64,000 bases of DNA from the NCBI GenBank assembly GCA_947471745.1, contig CANJKZ010000078.1, forward strand, positions 2,236,501-2,300,500, in the 5' to 3' direction. Under the pieces are notes generated by a model, which saw only the letters and a program-made list of their open reading frames with translations, searched no databases and was not told the DNA's origin. The DNA comes from Closterium sp. Naga37s-1 (taxonomy: Eukaryota > Streptophyta > Zygnematophyceae > Desmidiales > Closteriaceae). Of the stretch, positions 55,343-64,000 are shown in pieces; position 1 is the stretch's first letter; every line of letters begins with the position of its first letter. A program made the position numbers and the translations under genes.

Positions 55343-57760
55343 TTGGTGCACACGGCTGTTAGCATGGACGCTAATGAAACCCACATCCACAATCTCCTGG
55401 ACGACGTGCTCAAGATCCTGTGGCCTTCCAAACAGTCAACCATTTCTTGCACATCGGAGAACGACAATCTGTGCAACTTTGTCACGGCGCCCGTGCCTAA
55501 TCACCTCTACAGGCACGCTGCTCCAGAAGAGCGGCTGTACCGCCTAAGAGACACTCCTATCCGGACCCCTCCTGCCTCCGCAGATGCTGCTCATAACCTC
55601 TTCATCGCGTCCATCTACCGTCGCTGGCGGCGTCTCGCTCAGAGGCATGTCTCATCGCTGCTAGTTAAGGAAGACCGCGTCGTTTCTCGCCGCGATGTGC
55701 TCAACGCCGTCGCCTGCTTTCCAAATCTGACCCGTCTCCATCTGTCGGATGGCAGTGTTGAGACATTGGACGATGCCTTCCTAGCTGACTTTGCCTCTTC
55801 GTGTCCTGGACTGAGATCGCTGCACGTGGGGAAGTTGATGATGGCATCGGACGACGCACAGCACGGAAGGAGGGACCGTTTATAACCAAATCTGGATTGG
55901 ACTATTTCTTCCGTCGCTGCCCTCAGCTGGAGCAGCTGTCGCTGTACTGTCTTGAGGAAAGTCAGAACCCACCAGCTTCATTTTTTCAGCTTCAACATTT
56001 GAGCATCCTCGTCTTGACCAATACTTGGATCTTAAACTCTCCAAACCTCAGCCGCCTTTCGTCTCTCACTGCAGTCTTCATTGAAGCCTCCTCTCTTCAC
56101 TACGACCAGCTTTTCAGCCTCCTTCAACTCACCAGCCTCATCCGCGCCTCCTTGCCGAATGACATTCGCCTCGTTTCAACAGATCCACATGCCTTCTCAC
56201 TCGCCCAGCTACCCTCTCTCGAGTCTCTAAGTTTGGACTGCACGGTGCTCAGTTCAGCTTTTTTTCCCCTCTTGGATTGCCATACAGCTTCCTGAAACGC
56301 CTATAGCTTAGCAGTTGCTTCAGCCAAGAGCGGCTCCCAGACAGTATAGGAGAGGTGCTGCCACGCCTCCAAGAGCTCAGCATCAGCGGCCAAAGCTTCA
56401 GGGACTTGACTGATCATTTCACCTCCCTCACCTGCTTGGAGAGCTTGACCATTTCCTCATGCCCCCTGTTCACTCTACCTGAAAACTTTGGGAATCTTCC
56501 AGCTTTGAAGGCGCTGGTGCTGCAGGAGCTGCCGCTTTGCCATCTCTCGGCTTCCTTCACTAGACTCGCATCGCTGGAGTCGTTTTGTGCTTGACTGCAT
56601 GGGGGAGGAGAAGCTACCTGCAGGGTTTGGCAACCTCACTGCACTGCAGACTCTCAGCCTTGCATGGCTGATGAAACTGGACCTTCCATAAGACTTGGGG
56701 GGGCCTGACCAATCTCCAAATCCTCCATCTCACCAAAAACAGGGAAGAGCAGCTGCCGGCATCATTCACGCAGCTGGCTTCGCTGACCAGGTTGGAGCTA
56801 GATCGGTGCGCGATTGCCGAGCTTCCCGCGTGCATGGCGGAGATGACAAACCTGCAGGAGCTCCGCATTCAGAAGTGTCCGGCCATCAAGGAGCTTCCGG
56901 AATGTGTGACGGCGCTCACCAGCCTTCAAGTGCTGAAGGTTCACGAGTGCCGCCATCTCTCATCGGTTCCCAGAAGGCTGGACGGCCTTACCAGGCTGAA
57001 GCAGTTGGAGCTGAGGGGATGTTGGCTGCTGAGAGAAGCCCCTCAAGCTCTGCCTCTCAGTCTCCAGGCGCTATCCTACTTGGAAAAAAGTCAGCACATG
57101 GTGTCTCCGACAGACATTTCTAGGCTTACTGAGCTCAGAATATTGCTCTTGGGCACCGTGCGTGTACCGTTTCTTGAGGCCATGGGTGCCAGCCTCTCTG
57201 GTCTCTCTCGTGTGGGGCACCTGGAAGTGGGGCTGGGAGAAGATGCAGAGGAGCTTCTGACTGTGCTGACAAGGCTTCCTCGCCTTCGCACCTTGACACT
57301 CCAGGAGGCTTGCAGCTTGAACAGGCTGGTGGATTCTGACGCCTCGGCATTGCAGGAGCTACGGCAGCTGAACATCAGAACCATGTATTAAGAACTCGCA
57401 GAGCTGCCTGCGGCCATCACCACTCTCCACCACCTGACGTCCATTCAGATCCATGCCCGGACGTTATCTTCCCTTCAGATATCTTGGGGGCATTCTCAAG
57501 GCTGCGCAAGCTGGACTTATCCCACTGCTCATCCCTCACGCATCTACCTGCTTCCCTCGCGCAGCTGTCCCGCCTGCATTATCTGAACCTGAGCTACACC
57601 AGCATCCGCATGCTTCCTCCTAACTTTGCTCGGCTCAGCAGACTCAAGAAGCTCAATATCTCTAACAGCAAGCACCTCGAAGTGCTGCCTGACGACATAT
57701 GTAATCTCAGAATGCTCGAGCGCTTTTCTACTGTGGGGTGTGACATGCTCCAGCGCTGAG
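55343..57760 (+). pseudogene. F-box/LRR-like gene, broken
   Basis: The first segment (55343-55850) has an F-box-like stretch (IHNLLDDVLKILW, IYRRWRRLAQRHVSSLL) and AMN1-like repeats (FPNLTRLHLSD, CPGLRSLHVG). The frame then shifts near 55830. LRRs continue in pieces (56359-56594, 56620-57390, 57484-57760) with plant-type repeats such as LTRLKQLELRGCWLL, LTNLQEL..CPAIKELPE and LSRLHYLNLSYTSIRMLPPNF. Interruptions: stop near 56296, TGA near 56594, TAA 56691, TAA near 57391. Fragments of one gene are more likely than several genes. LRR proteins of this kind recognise partners in ubiquitin ligases or defence; the partner is unknown. Introns could explain some breaks but not all. Confidence 0.7.
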
Positions 57761-57803
57761 GGTGCCTTTTCACCACTCGTACATTAGGCCCCCTACTTAG
57801 TCT

Positions 57804-57934
57804 TGTCAAAATGTTATAGTGCTTACATTGTGTAGGCTGTAGTGGGGTAGCCCATAAGGGGTACAACCCAATTAGGGTTAGTACTTGTACCCAACTCATT
57901 CATAGTTCATTCATTATTGTTCAGTATTTTGACA
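57804..57934 (+). repeat. 5' LTR of copia G
   Basis: 131 bp, TGTCAAAATGTTATAG to TATTTTGACA; matches the LTRs of element A. Confidence 0.9.
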
Positions 57935-57969
57935 TGGTTTTAGAGCAGGTCCTGTTCTAGGTATTATTT

Positions 57970-58560
57970 TTTGGGCCCACCACAGAGCGCTGCCCCACTA
58001 GTCGCGCTGCCCTGCCGCCCTGCCCTGCCTGTCACGCCGCCCTGCTGGCCGCCACGCCGCCCTTAGCAGCCCGCGCGCCACCCTTTGAAGCCCGCTCGCC
58101 GCCCCTTGCAGCCCGCGTGCTGCCCTTTGCACCCGCGCGCCGCCCTGCTGCTGCCCGCCCTGCTGCGCGCAGCTCTGCTGGCCGGCGCCCTGCTGCCTGC
58201 ACAGCCCTGCTGCGCGCCGCCCGGCTGCTGCCCGCCCTGCTACGCCCAGCCCTGCTGACCGGCGCCCTCCTGCCCACGAAGCCCTGCTGGCCGACGCCCT
58301 ACTGCCCGCGCACTGCCCTACTGCCCGCGCGCCGCCCTGCTGCCCGCGCGCCGCCCTACTGGCCGCCGCACCGCCCTGCCCTGCCTGCGCGCCGCCCTGC
58401 TGACTATCGCCCTGCCCTACCATTTGCGCTGCTCTGCCCTGGACGCGCTCCGCTCTTCCCTAGCCGTGCGCCGCCCCGCCCTGCCCTGCGCGCTTCCCTA
58501 GTGCTCGCGCGCCGCCCTGCCTGCGTGCTGCCCTGCTGGTCACGCGCCACCCTGCTCTGC
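57970..58560 (+). other. GC-rich leader of copia G
   Basis: Repeats of CGCCCTGCTGCCCGCGCGCCG. GGGCCCACCAC lies at 57973-57983, directly after a T tract. Confidence 0.75.
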
Positions 58561-58565
58561 CCGCC

Positions 58566-59771
58566 ATGGCTTCTCTCAGTGTAATCACCTTCGATCATGA
58601 GGGCCGTCCAATTCAATTCGATACGTGGCTCGACGACTTACAGCTGTACCTACTGAGCGATTCTAGAGACAGCGTTTCGTTGTTTGACCACACGTCTGGA
58701 GCCTCTCTCGCCCCTCCCGCCACAGCTGACAGTGCGACTCGCTCACAGTGGCTTACCCGTGACGCTGCTGCTCGCTTAGCTGTTTGCAACCACCCGCCGT
58801 TAGCCGAACGCGCTCACTTTGGCCAGCATAAGACTGCTAAAGCTCTGTACGACGCGGTAGTCGCTCGTTACTCTTCCCCTGCCACTGCTGCTCTAGGCCG
58901 CCTAATACTGCCCTACTTGTTTCCCGAGCTGTCAGCCTTTGCCACAGTCGAGGACCTCGTTTCCCACACCCACACTAGCGACGCTCGCTACAGCGCAGAC
59001 CTCCAAGCAGAGTTCCTTGACAGGAACCCGCCCCCGATGTACATCACTCTCTACTTCATAGTCAACCGCCTCCTTGACTCTCTTCGCGCTGTCAGGGACC
59101 ACTTTCTCGCACTTGACCCCACAGAACTCACTATCGACCTGCTCGAGAAGCACCTACTTGCAGCTGAGACTAGCGTAGTCGCTGTAGGTGCTGCTCGTGG
59201 CACTCCTCGCACACCCTTCTTTGAGGGGTCTTCCCCCTCCCCCCTTGCCCCCTCCTACGCTTCTACAGTTGCTGTTGACATCCTTGGTACTGAGGATGTC
59301 GGGGCTGCTTCTGCGCTTAGTGGGAAGCGCCGCAGCAGCAAGGGCAAGGGTGGCAAGAGTGGTGGCGGTGGCAGCGGGGGTGGTGGTGGTGGCGGCAGTA
59401 GAGGCAGTGGAGGTGGCGGAGGTGGTGGCAACGGTGAGAGTGGTGGCGGGAGTGGGGGCTTCGGTGGCGGCGGTGGTGGCAGCGGTGGGGGTGGGGGTGG
59501 GGGTGGGGGTGGCGGTGGCGGCAGTGGGAGTGGTGGCGGTCGGGGTGGAGCTGTTCAGAGGGGAGGTTCTGGCGGTGGCCTGAGGCAGCACCAGCAGCGT
59601 CGGAGCGAGACCCCTACGCCCCAGCAGCTTCGTGAGTGGTTTGCTCAGCGTGGGGCGTCTGGGGGTAGTGTTTGCTGCCCGTATGTCATTCGCACGGGTG
59701 ACCGTGCTGGTCAGACATGCGGGAAGCTTCACACTCAGCACCGCTGCTTCTCCCGCCTTGACGACGCTTAG
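58566..59771 (+). pseudogene. gag: copia G Gag
   Basis: The ATG at 58566 begins MASLSVITFDHEGRP. The capsid region, poly-Gly tract (59340-59560) and Cys/His box CPYVIRTGDRAGQTCGKLH...C (C-X13-C-X3-H-X4-C) are in one frame. TAG at 59769 replaces the Trp of the family's DAW motif. The same frame then continues into protease. Confidence 0.9.
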
Positions 59772-60905
59772 CGTGCAGAGTTTGGTGACGAGGCTGAGCG
59801 CCCCCGCTGGCTAGAGCTGCTTAGGTCTGGAGTTGATATCTTTGCCCTTGAGTATGATGCTATCCTTGCTGCCATGTATGCCTTGTCTATTAGTGCTGAG
59901 GGTGACTGTTACCTGTGTGTGCCGCCCGACCCAGGTATAGAGGCTGCTGCTTTAGGTGCTAGTGAGTCTGCTCTCTTTGGTACTGCGCCTATTGAGGCCT
60001 TGCACACCTTCACGCTTGACTCAGGTGCTTCCCGTTGTTTCTTTCGCGACAGCACCACCCTCACTCCTCTCCCTGCACCTGTTCTGGTCAGACTGGCTGA
60101 CCCCTCAGGGGGGCCAGTTCTTGCCCGTTCCTCCACTGTTCTCCCGTGTCCGGCGGTTCCGTCCGGCTCACTGTTAGGTCTTCACCTCCCCTTGTTCTCT
60201 ACGAACTTGGTGAGTACTGCTGCCCTCCAGGATGCGATGGTCACTACCACCACTCATGGGGATCAGCGTGTGTTGATCTGCACGTGTACACAGATGGGCC
60301 GTCACCTGGCCACGTTCACCCGTCGGCCTGGGTCGAGTCTGTACACACTGACTACTAAGCCTCCTCAGGTAGCTGTGTCTGCTCAGGTGCCCGCGTCAGG
60401 TTCGGTAGCAGCCCCCTGCTCGTGTCGCCTCCTGTCGCACCAGACTCTCCTATGGCACCACCGACTTTGTCACCCCTCCCTGCCACACCTTCGTGGCATG
60501 CACTCCCACCTCCTTGTTTCTGGTCTTCCCAGGTCTCTGCCTCCCCTCCCGCCCTCGCCTGCCCCGCCCTGCCTTCCTTGCGTCGAGGGGCGGCTACGCG
60601 CCACTCCTCACTCCTCCTCGTTTCCCCCGACGTCTGCTCCCCTGCAGACTCTCCACATGGACGTGTGGGGCCCAGCCCGCGTTAGTGGACAGGACCGCGA
60701 GCGCTACTTCCTGCTGGTTGTTGACGACTACACGCATTACACCACTGTCTTCCCCTTGCGCAGCAAGGGTCAGGTCGTTGATGTCTTGATCCCTTGGATC
60801 CGCGCAGTCCGTCTCCAGCTCCGAGAGCGGTTCCGCGAGGACCTTCCTGTCCTGTGTCTTCACTCTGACAGAGGTGGTGAGTTCTCCTCCGACCTCTTGC
60901 AGGAA
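59772..60905 (+). pseudogene. copia G protease and integrase first half
   Basis: LDSGASRCFFRD lies near 60020. HHRLCHPS replaces the usual HHRLGHPS in the zinc site near 60460. CVEGR, MDVWGPARV and HSDRGGEFSS follow to about 60890. A frameshift near 60905 ends the readable frame before the catalytic Glu. Confidence 0.88.
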
Positions 60906-62480
60906 TTAATGTTGTGGGGAGGGCATTCTTTAGTCGTTCACGCTTCCGGCCTCCCCGCAGCAAAACGGGGTTGCTGAGCGCCACATTGGCTTAGTCATGG
61001 AGGTGGCTTGTACCTCCATGATCCATGCGGCTGCTCCCCATTTTCTGTGGCCGTTTGCGGTATGATACGTTGCGCATCAGCTTAACCTCTGGCCCCGTGT
61101 CTCCTTGCCGGAGACCTCGCCTATACTGCGGTGGATGGGGAAGGTTGGCAATGTGTCAGTATTCCGGGTCTGGGGCTCTCGTGCCTTTGTCCGCGATACT
61201 TCCGCGGACAAGCTCTCCTCCTGTGCTATCCCCTACGTCTTCCTTGGCTTTCCCCCTGACGCGCCTGGCTGGCAGTTTTACCACCCCACCTCACGCCGTA
61301 TCCTCCCCTCTCAGGCGTCACATTTGACGAGCCGGTTCCCTTTTACCGTCTCTTCCCCTACCGCACTACCCCTCTCCCACCCCCGCCGCTCTTCCTTGCT
61401 CCAGGTCCCCCTCCGGTAGACCCCCTCCCCCCTCAGGGTCCTGCTCCCTCAGGTGTGTCTCAGATAGACCCACTCCCTGGGACTGTGCCTGTTGAGGTCG
61501 CTGTAGACTCAGGTGCTGCTAGAGGTGCTGCGTCTGGGGGTGCTACGTCTGGTGGTGCTGTGTATGGGGGTGCTGCGTCTGGGGGCGCTGAGCCTGCGAG
61601 TTCGGAGCCTGGGTGTGCTGAGCCTAAGGGTGCAGAGTTTGGGGGTGCTGAGCCTGGGGGTGCAGAGCCTGGGGGTACTGAGCCTGAGGGTGCGGAGCCT
61701 GGGGGTGCGGAGTCTGAGGGTGCGGAGTCTGGGGGTGCTGAGCCTCGTGGTACTGCGTCTGCTGGAGGTCCTGCGGGTGCCTCACAACGACTTTCTTTCC
61801 GGCGGGAGCCTCTCTCACCGCAGCAGCTGCGTGAGTGGTTTACTCAGCGCACACGCCTTAGAAGTGGCGCGGCAAGAGCTGGAGGCTCTCCCGCTGGAGG
61901 CACGGGAGCTGGAGGTGCTGGAGCTACTAGTCTTGGAGGTGCTGGAGTTACTAATGGAGCTGGAGGTACTGGAGGTACTGGAGCTGCTGGTCCTGGAGGT
62001 GATTGTACTAGAGGTACTTGAGTTGCCGAAGCTGGTGGTGTTGGAGACTCTGGAGCTGGAGACCCTGGAGCTGGAGGCACTGGCGCTGGAGGCGCTGGAG
62101 CAGGAGGCACTGGAGCTGGAGGCACTGGAGCTTCTAGTCCTGGAGGTGCTGGAGTTACTGTTGGAGCTAGAGGTACTGGAGGTGCTGGAGCTGCTGGTCT
62201 TGGAGGTGCTCGTACTAGGGGTACTGGAGCTGCCAGAGCTGGTGGTGTTGAAGGCGCTGGAGCTAAAGACCCTGGAGATGGAGGTGCTAGCGCTGGAGGT
62301 GCTGGAGTTGGCGGTCCTGGTGCTGGAGGCTCTGTGCAGCGGCGCCTGTTTTTGGTTCCGCCGCAGCCGTCATCTCTACCGCCACATGACTCGGTCCTTC
62401 GCGATGTTCTTGGTCTCCCGTCTTCTACTCGCCTTCCTCCCGTCTTCTACTCGCCTTCCTCCCGTCTTCTACTCGCCTTC
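60906..62480 (+). pseudogene. copia G integrase end and repetitive linker, several frames
   Basis: Integrase continues in shifted frames (ETSPILRWMGKVGNVSVF and FLGFPPDAPGWQFYHP near 61105-61300). The linker is GGAEPGGAE-like repeats (61510-61770) and then Gly/Ala- or Glu/Leu-coding repeats to about 62340, depending on frame. Confidence 0.8.
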
Positions 62481-64000
62481 CTCCGAGCTTACTGAGTCCA
62501 TCGCCTCACAAGTCGCCGCCACAGTTACAGCCAGACTCCCCACTGCCTGCTCCTTCTCCTTACGCTGAGCACACAGACTCTTTTACAGAGCGTCGTGAGC
62601 CTGAGTCTCAACCTGCGTCGCGTGCTCGCGCTGTTCGCACTACTCATCGTGTTCCTCGTCCGCGTCCTCCTTCTGTCCCCGGCACTCACATTTTGGCACT
62701 TCGTCCTTCCTCTGTTCCACTGCGAGTTCCCCTGCTGCCTCCTCCTGCGTCCTCTCTTCCTGTCATTCTTGACCCTGAGTCTGACTTAGCTCATGCTGCC
62801 AGTCCTACTGTCACACGTCTTCTAGCCATTGTTGTCGCTGGCCCTTCGTTCGAGTCCACTGCTGCGTCTGCCCTAGTTGCTGAGCTTGTTGACTTTGCTG
62901 CCGCCGGTCGTCTCGACTACGCCACTAGTCTTGTTGCTGAGTCTAAGTCTGACTATGCTCCGTCCATCAGGGGTGAATGTGCTCTTGGCACGGACGTCCT
63001 TGAGGACAAGCAGGAGGACTTTGAGTGTCTTGCAGCTACTGTACCTCATCTCATGGCCATGGTGCTTGCACCTGAGGGAGACCCGGATGCACCAGACATC
63101 CCGACCCCGCATTCATACGCACAGGCGATTACGGGTCCCTACTCCTCTCAGTGGCAGACAGCCATGGAAGCAGAGATGGCATCCTGGAAGTCCACAGGCA
63201 CCTACGTCGACGCAGTTCCCCCTTCTGGGGCGAACATAGTTGATGGCAAGTGGATTTTCAGAGTGAAGCGACCGCCAGGTTCTCCGCCTGTCTTCAAGGC
63301 TCGTTACGTTGCACGAGGCTTCAATCAGCGACAGGGAGTAGACTTCTTTCATACCTTCTCCCCTACCCCGAAGATGACCACTCTTCGGGTGTTGCTGCAC
63401 GTCGCCGCTCAGCGTGACTACGAGCTGCACTCCCTTGACTTCAGCACAGCTTTCTTACAGGGCAGCCTGCACGAGGAGATCTGGCTGCGCCGCCCACCTG
63501 GCTTCACTGGGTCGTTTCCTGCAGGTACCCAGTGGAGCCTCCGGCGGCCAGTCTACGGTCTCCTCCAGGTGCCTCACGAGTGGCACGGCACATTGAGGAC
63601 GACGAGTGCGGCTCTTGGGTTTCCTCTTTCGACTGCTGACCCGTCGCTGTTTCTACACACCGTGACTTCACTGCCGCCGTTCTACGTCCTCGTGTACGTC
63701 GACGACTTGGTCTTTGCCACTGCTGACACTGAGGCACTGGTCCTTGTGAAGTCGGAGCTGCAGAAGAGACAAACCTGCACTGACCTGGGTGAATTGCACA
63801 GCTATCTTGGCTTGCAGATCACTCGGGACAGAGCACGGCGCACCATCACCCTGACTCAGTCACACATGGTGCACCAGGTCCTTCAGCGCTTTGGCTTCCG
63901 GTACTCCTCGCCACAATCCACTCCTCTGCCTACCAAACACTCACTCTCAGCTCCACCTTTGGACGAGTCTGTAGAGCCGAGTGGCCCATATCCAGAGCTT
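62481..64000 (+). pseudogene. copia G reverse transcriptase, running off the window
   Basis: One open frame (frame of base 63139) carries ESTAASALVAELVDFAAAGRLDY, GECALGTDVLED, then RT: GKWIFRVKRPPGSPPVFKAR, ARGFNQRQGVDFFHTFSPT, DFSTAFLQGSLHEEIWLRRP, the catalytic VYVDDLVFAT near 63690 and SYLGLQITRDRARRTIT. From about 62870 to the window edge I see no stop, so RT could be intact even though IN is broken upstream. Confidence 0.88.

Larger units (their letters stand above)
57804..64000 (+). mobile_element. Ty1/copia element G, 3' end outside the window
   Basis: 5' LTR (57804-57934), PBS TGGTTTTAGAGC, leader, Gag, protease, IN, linker and RT, in the order and sequence of A, C and D2 and closest to A. 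It lies 44 bp after the LRR pseudogene. Any TSD would be AGTCT (57799-57803), which cannot be tested here. Frameshifts in IN and stops show it is defective. Confidence 0.92.

Overview
This window looks like nuclear DNA of a plant-lineage eukaryote, most likely a charophyte (streptophyte) green alga. I see multi-exon genes with GT/AG introns, Ty1/copia elements primed by a tRNA-iMet-like site, a chromodomain Ty3/gypsy element, a plant-style LRR gene and a probable plastid-targeted gene. The copia Gag (MASxxVLTFDxEGR start, poly-Gly linker) reminds me of Closterium-type zygnematophytes; that is memory-based inference, not a search result. Nothing bacterial is visible.

The window is a nest of mobile elements. 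(1) 1-12122: a decayed copia element (A, minus strand) split by a chromoviral gypsy element (3833-9719, TSD ACTAA). (2) 12125-15272: a pogo-like DNA transposon with roughly 0.7-kb terminal inverted repeats; its broken transposase gene is interrupted by a 345-bp miniature LTR element (13285-13629, TSD CATGA) that carries tRNA-like A and B boxes. (3) 15.3-20.4 kb: tandem repeats and a five-exon minus-strand gene resembling the chloroplast Ycf3-interacting protein 1 family, with partial exon duplicates in its introns and a (TG)n tract at its last visible splice donor. (4) 22.2-51.3 kb: two adjacent minus-strand genes, an unrecognised coiled-coil gene (31710 to 22242) and a Plavaka-type transposase gene (51283 to 32276). 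They are interrupted by four LTR elements, each with a perfect 5-bp target duplication: copia C (22950-30327, GCACG), the non-autonomous element F (32414-33998, CATCC), copia C1 (36097-40685, CTCTT) and copia D2 (41223-50999, TCGGG). Removing each insert with one TSD copy restores reading frame at every junction tested. (5) D2 is itself a chimera: its RT is cut at 47022 and replaced by the pol gene and 3' LTR of another copia lineage (E). (6) 51.3-52.9 kb: three tandem-repeat arrays (113, 70 and 78 bp). (7) 53644-54456: a solo LTR of lineage E. (8) 55343-57760: a broken F-box/LRR-like gene. (9) 57804-64000: copia G (plus strand), running off the window end.

Elements A, C, C1, D2 and G are one family: LTRs of about 130 bp, an iMet-like PBS, a hairpin directly after the PBS, a conserved GGGCCCACC motif, a long GC-rich repetitive leader, Gag with poly-Gly and an unusual Cys/His box, then protease, integrase, a repetitive Pro/Gly/Ala/Glu linker, RT and RNase H. 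Only C is close to intact: its two LTRs are identical and two stops break its reading frame. Most other disabling stops are C-to-T type, suggesting decay of methylated DNA. The most unusual observations are the tRNA-box mini-LTR element, the covarying leader hairpin plus GGGCCC motif, the two-gene Plavaka locus, the D2/E chimera and the fold-back pogo element.
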